A stretch of DNA of 40,004 nt from assembly GCA_964601355.1 (NCBI GenBank), contig CAZRNB010000011.1, positions 1 through 40,004 of the forward strand, read 5' to 3'. The translations under genes and the position numbers were made by a program. This document shows, piece after piece, positions 1-7,589 of the stretch (the first letter of the stretch is position 1; each line of letters begins with the position of its first letter). This DNA is from CAZRNB01 sp964601355. GTDB lineage: Bacteria > Planctomycetota > Phycisphaerae > Sedimentisphaerales > Anaerobacaceae. A model generated the notes under the pieces. It was not told the DNA's origin and searched no databases. It saw only the letters and a program-made list of their open reading frames with translations.

Positions 1-31
1 TAAGTGTTTTGTATATTCGATTTAAAACAAA

Positions 32-66
32 AGGCTGTGAGCTATTTTAGCTCACAGCCTTTTTTA
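32..66. terminator. Bidirectional Rho-independent terminator
   Basis: A 13-bp perfect stem (arms 32-44 and 48-60) with a 3-nt loop is followed by a T-run on the plus strand (60-65). On the minus strand the stem is followed by TTTTGTTTT. It can end the minus-strand pilin gene and any plus-strand gene entering from the left. Confidence 0.85.
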
Positions 67-106
67 GTATGCCTATATCTCCTGCGCCCCTATAATTTTT
101 GAACAA

Positions 107-961
107 TTAGTGAAGTGCATTGCTCGGCAGAAGGAATACGCCAGGACCGACGCTATCAGGATACGGGACTGTACCATCAGCAGTAATGGAGACTTTCATA
201 GGCAGGGTTTGCGATGCCGAATAAGTCTCTATATGTCCATCTGTGTATCCTGCCCGGAGCTTAATTTCCGGGGGATTTTCAACAGTGCTTTTGCGTGACC
301 AATAGGCTGAAAGGAGCCATGTTTCTGGAGTAATATCAGCTCCATTGAAATCTTCGCAGCTACCATAGGAGCCGGGGTTTCTCCAGTGGTCATATCCAAA
401 ATAGTCGCTTACAATCAGTTTGCTGTATTTACCACCGCTTGCCGGTCCTTGCGGCCCATTGAAGATGACCCTGCGTCCGCCAATATAACCTATATAGTTC
501 CAATAGAAGCAATATGTGCCGCTGGCGGGATCAGCAGGAATAGGGGTATCGGGATTGTCCCAATTGTCACCGGCATCCCATACCTGCTGTAAATACTGAT
601 ACTTCTGAGGTGCATTTGGGCAGTACATAGTGCCTGCATCGTTAATATAACCATGCAGGTATTCGCTCATGGCCCGATGTATACCCGGGCTGCGGTGCTT
701 GTTGCCGGTCAGCTTGGTTGGGTCAGACCAATTCCAGTTGTCGCCAAATCCTACGGTAGCGACTGATGGCGGGTATCGGTCATTATTATCCAGTGCAAAA
801 AAATTCACAACGGAGGTGATCTGTTTTTGGTTATTCATGCCCAGCATCGCCCGTGCCTGGCGTCGAGCCCGACCTAATGCCGGGACTATAATAGCCATAG
901 ACAAAGAGGTGATGGATATAACCACCAAAAGCTCAATTAATGTAAAGCCCCGCTTTTGCAT
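107..961 (-). CDS. Type II secretion/type IV pilin-like protein (prepilin N-methylation motif)
   Basis: The 284-residue product starts with MQKRGFTLIELLVV, a class III prepilin signal: a short basic leader, Gly before the cleavage site, Phe after it and Glu at +5. A single hydrophobic helix follows (about residues 7-28). The middle is rich in Asn, Trp and Tyr, as in the large families of pseudopilin-like surface proteins found in planctomycetes. Near the C-terminus YTDGHIE matches the DG-containing motif common in that family. The role is inferred to be a pseudopilin or surface protein processed by a prepilin peptidase. It stands alone: promoter upstream at 1065-1093, terminator downstream at 32-66. 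I see no clear Shine-Dalgarno sequence at the ATG. Confidence 0.85.
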   Translation of the reverse strand: MQKRGFTLIELLVVISITSLSMAIIVPALGRARRQARAMLGMNNQKQITSVVNFFALDNNDRYPPSVATVGFGDNWNWSDPTKLTGNKHRSPGIHRAMSEYLHGYINDAGTMYCPNAPQKYQYLQQVWDAGDNWDNPDTPIPADPASGTYCFYWNYIGYIGGRRVIFNGPQGPASGGKYSKLIVSDYFGYDHWRNPGSYGSCEDFNGADITPETWLLSAYWSRKSTVENPPEIKLRAGYTDGHIETYSASQTLPMKVSITADGTVPYPDSVGPGVFLLPSNALH

Positions 962-1064
962 ACAAACTACTCACTTTTTTTTTGTATCGCACGCGGATTT
1001 CACCATCCTCCAACCGTGCAAAGCCTTTTATGCACACTCCAAGCGCAAGAGACTAACCTGATGT

Positions 1065-1093
1065 ATTATACGCATCGTTTAATACTGTTTCAA
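1065..1093 (-). promoter_or_regulatory. Sigma70-type promoter for the pilin-like gene
   Basis: On the minus strand TTGAAA (1093-1088) and TATAAT (1070-1065) are separated by 17 bp. The predicted start is near 1058, leaving a leader of about 97 nt. The remaining gap to 1308 shows no gene, only AT-rich sequence. Confidence 0.6.
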
Positions 1094-1308
1094 GCTAAAA
1101 TATAAATTTAATGGAGCTTTTTAAATATAGATGCTCTGTTAGACCGAAGACTATCATTGGCCAATTAAATTTTTTTTGAGGGATTTCGAGGCTAAATATG
1201 ACTTTTGGCTTCTATTGATTTGATAGGTTTCAGGAGTGCTGTTTGAGTCTTGGGAGCCGGCAGTGTTGTAGTTATATTGCTGTCAGGATAGTTTTTGGTA
1301 AAAGTTAT

Positions 1309-3078
1309 TTAGGAACGGATTTTGTTTGGGAAATTGTTTAGATTGCTCAGGAGGTATTTTTTCATAACCACGTCCCACGTCATGTTTTTTGCAAGCTCGT
1401 AACCGATTCGGATTGTATTTTCAATCTCAGATTCGCTTTCCGGCAGGCGCTGAATTATTTGTTGCGCCACTTTTTCGCTAATGCTGGTTTCTATATGCTC
1501 CCGTACCGAACGGTCTATTTGCAGCAGGTCTTCAATATCTGCATAGTTAAAATTATTTAAGTTTGTATAGTCTGCAATGATGATGTTTTTTAGGTCTTTA
1601 GTTGAGCCGGTCACGTCCTGCACCAACCCCCCACATCCACAGACGCTGCTGATTACGCATATTCCGCCGAAGGTCAAGGGCTCGAGCTGTGATATTCCGA
1701 AAGGTTCATAAATACTTAGTCCAAGCTCCAAATCGGTTCCTTTTCGGATGTCCATAAATTCCATGTCTTCCGGCATCCTGTTGCCGCAGTTTTTTCTATA
1801 AAAGCCGAATTGGTTAATAAAGACGACCTTTATATTCCGGCTTTGTGCATTGAATTCTTGTATCTTGGTATAGAAGTCGGCCTCACCGCCGGACAGGTCC
1901 GGCCAGCCTTCGCGGTGGGCCACGGGCCAGTTGTATGTGGCCTCCATATTATATATATCATGGCTGGGCCGCTGTGACACCTCGGTTGACAGCAGGAAAA
2001 ATACCGCTGTTTTGCCCTGGGCTTTGAATTGGTCTTCCATGCTTCGCAGCACAAGCAAATCCCTCCACAATCCTTTGCTCCGGACCAATCTTGTAACGTG
2101 TGTGAAGATAAAATCCGGCTTAAACCCGAGCAGATTTTCGCAATATTTTTTTAGTTTTTCCTTTGATGCCAGCTTCTCAGCGACGGTTATTTTCTGGGCT
2201 GGTATGCCATTATAAACAATATTGATGTCGGCGTCTTCAAATTCCGGTGCAAGAAACCGCAATTCATCGACGATGTAGTTTCCCACTGCATAAATCTGGT
2301 CGCAGTGCTTTGCAGCTTCTACAAGAACATGTTTGAAGAACGAGCTTTGGTCGCCGAACACTTCGTTGACGTACAGTCTGTCTTTATGGGCCTGTTTCAT
2401 TACGTTATAGAACATCGTATCGTGAGCAGAGTGACCCTCTACAATGCGGCGCATCGTGGCGACTTCATGTGCATAAAAAATTGTTTTGAAGTCACAGTGA
2501 GGCTCAAGGATAGCTGCCAGCGCCGTGGGCATTCCCATGAACTCATGTGCAACAACAACCGTCGATTCATTGGCGGCATCCAATACTTTTAGAGCGGCAA
2601 TTGCCACAGGAGCGAGTCTGACATACTGTTCGTACTCCCACAGGCTTTCATACAGATTACTGCGAATACCAAATTCCTCAAACAGGCGTTTTTTGAAATC
2701 ATTGATGATACCTTTGTTGATATGTCTTACATCGATTAGAAGCACCTCGGGCGAGCTTTTTATGCCCGTCTGCTCGTCTATAAATGTTCGTCTTCCATAG
2801 ACAATACCCGTATTATAATAGTTTTCGAGCTTACGAAAGGCCGAAGCATACGCGGGATTTATAAGTCCGTCGATGGACGAATAGAGAACCTCGCCATTTT
2901 CGCCGAGCCGGTCTAATACTGATCCATCAGTTGTGAATAGCGGGCTGATAATGATGGATCTGTCAATTGCGTCAAGATAAGATTTGCAGGTAAAGAAGCC
3001 TTGAAGGACTGCACCAATTCCGCCAATTTTCCCCACCGCCTCATGGGTAATATGTACAACAGTTGTTTGGTTAGCCAT
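1309..3078 (-). CDS. Glycogen/starch synthase-like glycosyltransferase (GT-B fold)
   Basis: The 589-residue protein has an N-terminal glycine-rich KIGGIGAVLQG motif (about residues 17-27), like the K-x-G-G loop that binds the sugar nucleotide in glycogen synthases. A C-terminal E-x7-E motif lies in YEPFGISQLEPLTFGG (about residue 457), as in GT4/GT5 enzymes. It is longer than ordinary bacterial GlgA (about 480 residues), and the insertion-rich middle is unlike GlgA, so the exact donor and acceptor are uncertain. A role in storage polysaccharide synthesis is the best guess. The ATG has a good ribosome-binding site (GGAGGG about 10 nt upstream). It appears monocistronic. Confidence 0.7.
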   Translation of the reverse strand: MANQTTVVHITHEAVGKIGGIGAVLQGFFTCKSYLDAIDRSIIISPLFTTDGSVLDRLGENGEVLYSSIDGLINPAYASAFRKLENYYNTGIVYGRRTFIDEQTGIKSSPEVLLIDVRHINKGIINDFKKRLFEEFGIRSNLYESLWEYEQYVRLAPVAIAALKVLDAANESTVVVAHEFMGMPTALAAILEPHCDFKTIFYAHEVATMRRIVEGHSAHDTMFYNVMKQAHKDRLYVNEVFGDQSSFFKHVLVEAAKHCDQIYAVGNYIVDELRFLAPEFEDADINIVYNGIPAQKITVAEKLASKEKLKKYCENLLGFKPDFIFTHVTRLVRSKGLWRDLLVLRSMEDQFKAQGKTAVFFLLSTEVSQRPSHDIYNMEATYNWPVAHREGWPDLSGGEADFYTKIQEFNAQSRNIKVVFINQFGFYRKNCGNRMPEDMEFMDIRKGTDLELGLSIYEPFGISQLEPLTFGGICVISSVCGCGGLVQDVTGSTKDLKNIIIADYTNLNNFNYADIEDLLQIDRSVREHIETSISEKVAQQIIQRLPESESEIENTIRIGYELAKNMTWDVVMKKYLLSNLNNFPNKIRS

Positions 3079-3288
3079 TTTAGTTTCCCTCCAAGTTTTA
3101 TTACGAGGTTAAATCACGCTATGTTTTCCGTTTTCTATGTAAAATATAACAAATAGGTTTATTTCAGCAAAGCTGGCGGGGTCGTGCTTTGCTTATTATT
3201 TTTATAAAGTAAGAAGAACCGCGATAAGTTTATAAATAGTGGATATTTTTTAGGACTTTAGGTCTGGCACAAATTTTTTTTGCTGTAT

Positions 3289-3792
3289 TTAGCTTATCCG
3301 CGTCCGTAAATTTCTTATCAGTCCCGAAAGCACCTGTGGCGGAATATCAGCTAATTCCGGCTCCGGCATTTCGGTAAGTGCAATCTTATCGAGAATCTTT
3401 ATAGCTTTAGAGCTATGAGGGGCGATGGAATCGGCGGTTTTTTGGGCCTCATCCAATTCGCCATCAGCCATTTGCCGAAGATAAACAATTATGTTCTTCG
3501 TTAGTTCATTTTCGCTGGTTTCCGGCACCGATAGGCCTGGAACGGCTCCAGCCTCGGAGGTTTCTCTTTCCTTAAGTATATCCTGTGTGAACTGATATGT
3601 TTCGGCCATTAGCTGTTTTTTTCTTTCCTCATCGCTTTCATCTACAGGCGCAATTGTCAGCTCGTCTTTAATATTGAGATTTGGGACATATATTTTATTA
3701 TGGCATGCCGGGCACTTTGCCCATTTACCGGCAACGCTGTCTTGGGCTTCCACTTTTTTGTTACAATAATAACAGTGAAATGTGATTGTCAC
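3289..3792 (-). CDS. Small zinc-ribbon protein of unknown function
   Basis: The product has 167 residues. Two CxxC knuckles (Cys7/Cys10 and Cys27/Cys30) form a compact zinc ribbon. After it comes an acidic, probably helical segment (KKQLMAETYQF onward) and a C-terminal region ending in ALTEMPEPELADIPPQVL. No catalytic motif is visible. It starts 25 bp after queF on the same strand, so the two are probably co-transcribed, but nothing else ties it to queuosine synthesis. The function is unknown; the ribbon could bind nucleic acid or protein. Confidence 0.7.
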   Translation of the reverse strand: MTITFHCYYCNKKVEAQDSVAGKWAKCPACHNKIYVPNLNIKDELTIAPVDESDEERKKQLMAETYQFTQDILKERETSEAGAVPGLSVPETSENELTKNIIVYLRQMADGELDEAQKTADSIAPHSSKAIKILDKIALTEMPEPELADIPPQVLSGLIRNLRTRIS

Positions 3793-3817
3793 TTTGTCAC
3801 CTCTAATGATATTCCGG

Positions 3818-4171
3818 TCATTTATCGGTTTTATATTCCGCAGCTACCTCGGCAGTTATCCCGCCACGGGGCCTAAATCGAGCGGTGACCTTCATCCAGC
3901 GTGGTTTGCAGCCGCTGCATAGATCATTCAATATGTCGTTAGTAAGAGCTTCATAAAATATACCCTTGTTACGATAGCTTTGTATATAGAGTTTCAAGCT
4001 CTTTAGCTCAATGCACGATTTGTCTGGACGATATTCAATGACGATCTCACCAAAATCCGGCTGACCCGTCCGAGGGCAAAGACTCGTAAATTCAGGGCAT
4101 TTGATTGTTATGTAATAATCACGTTCGGGACGTGGATTGTCGAATGTTTCTATTTCCAGCCGTTCGCTCAT
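3818..4171 (-). CDS. queF: NADPH-dependent 7-cyano-7-deazaguanine reductase (preQ0 to preQ1)
   Basis: QueF reduces the nitrile of preQ0 to the aminomethyl group of preQ1, a cytosolic step of queuosine synthesis. The protein is the short unimodular type. FTSLCPRTGQPDFG contains the nucleophilic Cys (residue 32 from the chosen start) and the proton-donor Asp (residue 39). ELKSLKLYIQSYRN matches the substrate- and NADPH-binding segment. I place the start at the ATG at 4171 (117 residues, MSERLE). A GTG five codons upstream is also open, but AGGAG would overlap it, whereas the ATG is 14 nt downstream of AGGAG. queC and queE lie divergently 1.3-2.7 kb away. Confidence 0.93.
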   Translation of the reverse strand: MSERLEIETFDNPRPERDYYITIKCPEFTSLCPRTGQPDFGEIVIEYRPDKSCIELKSLKLYIQSYRNKGIFYEALTNDILNDLCSGCKPRWMKVTARFRPRGGITAEVAAEYKTDK

Positions 4172-4208
4172 TATTGTTTTAACCACTCCTGTAAACCTTC
4201 ATATTGAT

Positions 4209-4237
4209 AATATAATCGAGATATTGACTTAAAACAA
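4209..4237 (-). promoter_or_regulatory. Candidate promoter for queF and the zinc-ribbon gene
   Basis: On the minus strand TTGTTT (4237-4232) and TATATT (4214-4209) are 17 bp apart, about 38 bp upstream of the queF ATG. The -35 match is weak and the -10 is good. I looked for a preQ1 riboswitch-like pseudoknot in the leader and did not see one. Confidence 0.4.
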
Positions 4238-4407
4238 GCAGTAATCAGAATGAGAAATGATAAAAAATTCTCGACGAAGAGCATGTATGTCGGCAAAAAC
4301 TTGTTGATAACCTTGCATTGGGGCGGAAGCTCAGTTATATTTACAGTACCGATGAACGTATGGTTAGGTAGAAAAAAGCGTATATCAATTTTGAAAGGAA
4401 TCAGGAG

Positions 4408-5250
4408 ATGGCTAAAAGACTGGTATTAACAAGTTTTATGATTGGGGCAGTGTTTTTTGCACTTTCTGGTTGTGCTACTTCGGGTGGAGCCAAAAAGGCC
4501 AAAATAGCTCAGGAAGTTAAAGCGGCGGAGCAAACCAAGGGAGCTCAGGAAACTAAGGCAGCTAAACAACCTCAGGAGGTTAAAGCAGCCAAGCCGGCCA
4601 AGGAGGCTCAGAAAGCTAAAGTGGCTGAGCCGGCCAAAGAAGCTCAGGAGGCTAAAGCAGCCAAGTCGGCCAAGGAGGCTCAGAAAGCTAAAGTGGCCGA
4701 GCCAGCCAAAGAAGCTCAGGAAGCTAAAGCAGCTCCAAAAGCCAAAGCTGCTGAGGAGGTTAAAAGCAAAAGATTCGTTTTGCGTGTTAATTGCGGAGCC
4801 TACGAATCTTATACCGATAAGGCGGGAAACGTATGGCTGCCCGACCAGTTTATGGAAGAAGGTAAAGACTGGGGTGCTGTCGATGGCATGACCATTGACC
4901 GTGGCGAGCTGGGCATAGCCGACACCAATTCGCCAAAAATCTATGAGACGGAGCGATATAGTTTGTCGGCCTACAAGTTTAAGTTGTCCAACGGAAAATT
5001 CACCGTTCGGCTGCATTTTGCAGAAACATTCGATGGAATTACCGGTGAAGGTCAAAGGGTTTTCTCGGTTTCTATTAATGACAACGCCGTTCTTAAGGAT
5101 CTGGACGTCTATAAAGAAACCGGCGGGCTGAAAAAGCCACTCGTTAAAGAGTTCAAAGGTGTAGCTATTACTAATAAAGAGCTGGTTATTGGCTTTACAA
5201 GTAATATAGAAAATCCTGAGATAAATGGCATAGAAATACTTTCAGAATAG
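4408..5250 (+). CDS. Lipoprotein with Ala/Lys/Glu repeats and a C-terminal malectin-like domain
   Basis: The 280-residue protein begins with a lipoprotein signal peptide; the lipobox LSGC puts the lipidated Cys at residue 22. Residues 28-119 are low-complexity Ala/Lys/Glu/Gln, including two exact-length 24-residue repeats, and are likely an extended or coiled-coil spacer. From about residue 122 a malectin-type carbohydrate-binding domain follows: RVNCGAYESYTD, NVWLPDQ, HFAETFDG, GQRVFSVSIN and NGIEI appear in the expected order. I infer a surface- or periplasm-anchored carbohydrate-binding protein. The start has AAGGA and AGGAG just upstream. It is followed by a repeat element, then queC. Confidence 0.82.
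   Translation: MAKRLVLTSFMIGAVFFALSGCATSGGAKKAKIAQEVKAAEQTKGAQETKAAKQPQEVKAAKPAKEAQKAKVAEPAKEAQEAKAAKSAKEAQKAKVAEPAKEAQEAKAAPKAKAAEEVKSKRFVLRVNCGAYESYTDKAGNVWLPDQFMEEGKDWGAVDGMTIDRGELGIADTNSPKIYETERYSLSAYKFKLSNGKFTVRLHFAETFDGITGEGQRVFSVSINDNAVLKDLDVYKETGGLKKPLVKEFKGVAITNKELVIGFTSNIENPEINGIEILSE
4594..4737 (+). repeat. Two tandem 72-bp repeats inside the lipoprotein gene
   Basis: Codons 63-86 and 87-110 encode two 24-residue copies (PAKEAQKAKVAE.. type) with a 12-residue half-period. They expand the Ala/Lys spacer between the lipid anchor and the malectin domain. The array could change length by slippage or recombination. Confidence 0.85.
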
Positions 5251-5280
5251 GCTCATAGCCGCCGTATATACTTAGTAAAG

Positions 5281-5400
5281 GTAAAGCCGTCCCCAAAGCA
5301 TTCGGCTTTGAGGATGCCACTCAATATTACTTGACGAAGTTCGTGTGGCAGCCCCAGGCTTGCCCTGAGCGAAGCCGAAAGGTGATGCTTGGGGATGGGT
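5281..5400 (+). repeat. Dispersed repeat, copy 1 (AAAGCCGT...GAGGATGCCAC type)
   Basis: The stretch shares, in order, TAAAGCCGT, CCCCAAAGC, CGGCTTTGAGGATGCCAC, CAATA, GTGGCAGCC and GCTTGGG with 21309-21436 on the opposite strand. It contains a smaller motif at 5359-5382 (CTTGCCCTGAGC...GAAAGG) that recurs in variant form at 12682-12704. It lies between the malectin lipoprotein gene and queC and gives queC a spurious in-frame 5' extension. Confidence 0.75.
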
Positions 5401-5426
5401 GTTTCCTCATTAATGGAGGGAAATTG

Positions 5427-6122
5427 GTGGTTGAGAAGAAAGCAGTTGTTTTGCTGAGCGGAGGGCTGGATTCGGCTACAACTTTAGCCATCGCTCGTAG
5501 CGAAGGTTACTGTTGCTATGCTTTGACTTTCAATTATGGCCAGCGACACAAGCGGGAAGTCGAAGCCGCAAAGATGATCGCCGATTCTCTATGTGTGGTC
5601 GAGCATCGCGTAATCGAAATTGATTTAACCTGTTTTGGAGGGTCAGCCCTAACCGACTTGGCTATTGAGGTGCCGAAGAATCGTGATAATTTGGGCGTCG
5701 CAGGCCGGATTCCACAAACTTATGTACCAGCCCGCAACACGATATTTCTAAGTTACGCTCTTGCCTGGGCTGAAGTATTGGGTGCGTTTGATATTTTCAT
5801 CGGCGTTAACCAGACCGATTACAGCGGCTATCCGGACTGCCGGGCTGAATTTATTGCGGCTTTTGAGAAGCTCGCTAATCTTGCCACCGCAGCCGCGGTC
5901 AGCGGCAGGGGACGGTGCCATATTCACACACCGATTATCAATATGACCAAAGGCCAAATTATTCTTGTGGGGACAAAGCTCGGCGTAGATTATTCTCTGA
6001 CTCATAGTTGCTATGACCCAGATCAGTGTGGTAGAAGCTGCGGATGCTGCGATTCCTGCAGATTAAGATTAAAAGGCTTTGCCGAAGCAGGACTAAAAGA
6101 TCCCATCAAATATATAGAATAA
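5427..6122 (+). CDS. queC: 7-cyano-7-deazaguanine (preQ0) synthase
   Basis: QueC converts 7-carboxy-7-deazaguanine to preQ0 using ATP and ammonia. The PP-loop motif SGGLDS is at residues 11-16 and FNYGQRHKREVEAA follows. The C-terminal cysteine cluster CYDPDQCGRSCGCCDSC binds zinc. The frame is open from 5331, but those codons belong to the upstream repeat. I choose GTG 5427 (231 residues, normal for QueC) because GGAGG ends 7 nt before it; the TTG at 5424 is an alternative. queE follows after 33 bp. Confidence 0.93.
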   Translation: MVEKKAVVLLSGGLDSATTLAIARSEGYCCYALTFNYGQRHKREVEAAKMIADSLCVVEHRVIEIDLTCFGGSALTDLAIEVPKNRDNLGVAGRIPQTYVPARNTIFLSYALAWAEVLGAFDIFIGVNQTDYSGYPDCRAEFIAAFEKLANLATAAAVSGRGRCHIHTPIINMTKGQIILVGTKLGVDYSLTHSCYDPDQCGRSCGCCDSCRLRLKGFAEAGLKDPIKYIE

Positions 6123-6123
6123 A

Positions 6124-6158
6124 GAATATCGAACAAGGAATGTCGAATATCGAAAATG
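6124..6158 (+). repeat. Heptanucleotide array between queC and queE
   Basis: There are five units in strict 7-bp register (GAATATC, GAACAAG, GAATGTC, GAATATC, GAAAATG). The last unit contains the queE start codon. No Shine-Dalgarno sequence precedes that start. Confidence 0.75.
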
Positions 6159-6851
6159 AGAATAAGCGAGATATTTTATTCCTTGCAGGGTGAAGGATTT
6201 TTAGCCGGTGTCCCCAGTGTATTCGTGCGTCTGGCTGGATGTCCCTTGCGATGCCGATGGTGCGATACAAAATACGCGTGGGACAAAGAAAAGGGGACTG
6301 AATACAGCCATGAGGTTCTCAGAACTATCCAGCGATGGCAGTGCAAATTTGTGGTGATAACAGGCGGAGAGCCGATGATAAATCCGGAACTGCCGGAGTT
6401 GGTAAAAGAGCTAAAAGCTTTTAAAAAGCATATAACAATTGAAACCGCCGGCATCGCATATATACAGGATTTAGCATGTGACCTGATGAGTATAAGCCCC
6501 AAATTGAGTAATTCAGTGCCGACCGATCCAAAACTTGCTGCAACTCATAATGATTCGAGATTGGATTTAGCTGTTTTGCGAGCGCTAATCGATCGTTACG
6601 AATATCAGTTCAAGTTTGTGGTGAATTCGCAAGAAGATTTATATGAAATACAGCAGATTATAAAGGAAATAGGAGGTGTCGATCCTGGGAAGATAATGCT
6701 TATGCCGCAGGCCGCTACAAGAGATGAGCTATTGGCCAAATCGCTGATGGTAGCTGATTTGTGCAAACGCACCGGCTTTGCTTTTTGCCAGCGTCTTCAG
6801 GTTTTGCTCTGGGATAATGAGCGAGGAACCTACTACTCTGTCGCAGTTTGA
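6156..6851 (+). CDS. queE: 7-carboxy-7-deazaguanine synthase (radical SAM)
   Basis: QueE rearranges 6-carboxytetrahydropterin to 7-carboxy-7-deazaguanine with S-adenosylmethionine and a 4Fe-4S cluster. The N-terminus FYSLQGEGFLAG is typical of QueE. The cluster motif is Cys29-x3-Cys33-x2-Cys36 (GCPLRCRWCDT), and TGGEPMINPEL matches the SAM-binding GGEP motif. Length is 231 residues, within the family range. It makes the substrate of QueC, which is 33 bp upstream. The leader is a heptad array. Confidence 0.93.
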   Translation: MRISEIFYSLQGEGFLAGVPSVFVRLAGCPLRCRWCDTKYAWDKEKGTEYSHEVLRTIQRWQCKFVVITGGEPMINPELPELVKELKAFKKHITIETAGIAYIQDLACDLMSISPKLSNSVPTDPKLAATHNDSRLDLAVLRALIDRYEYQFKFVVNSQEDLYEIQQIIKEIGGVDPGKIMLMPQAATRDELLAKSLMVADLCKRTGFAFCQRLQVLLWDNERGTYYSVAV

Positions 6852-6860
6852 ATGATGGAT

Positions 6861-6941
6861 GTCATTGCGAGCGAAGCGAAGCAATCTCTGACATTTGATT
6901 TATGAGATTGCCACGTCGGCCTTCGGCCTCCTCGCAATGAC
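6861..6941. repeat. Palindromic repeat, GTCATTGCGAG family (simple copy)
   Basis: Terminal arms GTCATTGCGAG (6861-6871) and CTCGCAATGAC (6931-6941) are perfect inverted repeats; inner arms GCAATCTC and GAGATTGC also pair. The same two halves occur in swapped order at 27802-27890. It lies between the convergent genes queE and pyrE. Confidence 0.85.
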
Positions 6942-6990
6942 AACTCCTCAAATCACCTGAGACTCAGCACTAAACCAGCTTGAGACCTGC

Positions 6991-7515
6991 TTAATCTTTT
7001 ATTCCCAGGTCGTCCTTAGTGAGGATGGACTCGAATTTATAGCCAGCTTTGGTGATATTTTCCTCCGCTCCTTGTTTTCGGTCAATAACAGCTACAATCT
7101 TTTTTATCTTTGCACCGGCTTCGGTAATTACCTTTGCAGCTTCGAGGACCTGTCCGCCGGTGGTAGCGATGTCTTCAACTAAAAGCACCACGTCGCCCGA
7201 TTTCAAAACGCCTTCAATAAGTTTTCCTGTGCCGTAGCCTTTTTTACTGTTGCGGACGATTATCCAGCTTTTGCCTGTCTCCATAGCCGTTGCAGCGGCC
7301 AGCGCCACGCCGCCAAGCTCCGCACCGGCTATCAAAGTGACTTCGGAAGTTACGTGCTTGGCAAATTCTTTTCCGAGGGCCTTGAGAATATCCGGACAGG
7401 TCTCGAAAAGATATTTATCGAGATAGTATTTGCTTCGTTTGCCGCTACGAAGAATGAAGTCACCTTCGAGGTAGGCTGTTTCTTTTATACGTTTTATCAG
7501 TTCTTTTTTTGTCAC
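6991..7515 (-). CDS. pyrE: Orotate phosphoribosyltransferase
   Basis: PyrE joins orotate to PRPP to give orotidine 5'-phosphate in pyrimidine synthesis. The PRPP-binding motif VVLLVEDIATTGGQ is clear, and the N-terminal GDFILRSGKRSKYYLDKY is the usual OPRT start. I choose GTG 7515 (174 residues, VTKKELIKRI), preceded by AAAGGAAA at good spacing. The frame extends upstream to 7593, but that part translates a palindromic repeat and looks spurious. Confidence 0.92.
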   Translation of the reverse strand: MTKKELIKRIKETAYLEGDFILRSGKRSKYYLDKYLFETCPDILKALGKEFAKHVTSEVTLIAGAELGGVALAAATAMETGKSWIIVRNSKKGYGTGKLIEGVLKSGDVVLLVEDIATTGGQVLEAAKVITEAGAKIKKIVAVIDRKQGAEENITKAGYKFESILTKDDLGIKD

Positions 7516-7534
7516 TATGTTTTTCCTTTGTGAA

Positions 7535-7585
7535 CCCGTGGTATAACCACGGGCTAAATGTTTAGCTCCCAAATTTATTTGGGGG
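7535..7585. repeat. Twin-hairpin palindromic element between pyrE and purB
   Basis: Hairpin CCCGTGGT..ACCACGGG (7535-7553) and hairpin CTCCCAAAT..ATTTGGGGG (7566-7585) are joined by CTAAATGTTTAG. Read on the minus strand this is the same design as 10148-10205 and 19766-19815. It begins a few bases after the purB stop and could act as a terminator or processing signal. Confidence 0.8.
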
Positions 7586-7589
7586 TTTG

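Noticed and set aside
4187..4407. preQ1 riboswitch between queF and the lipoprotein gene
   Set aside because: I looked for the short stem with an A-rich tail and pseudoknot but found no convincing pattern.
4426..5055. Long minus-strand reading frame opposite the malectin lipoprotein
   Set aside because: It is the antisense reading of the Ala/Lys repeats, giving Leu/Ser/Phe-rich text with no start signal or family match.
5331..5426. N-terminal extension of queC
   Set aside because: These codons are the dispersed repeat; QueC homologues begin just before the PP-loop, and GGAGG fits GTG 5427.
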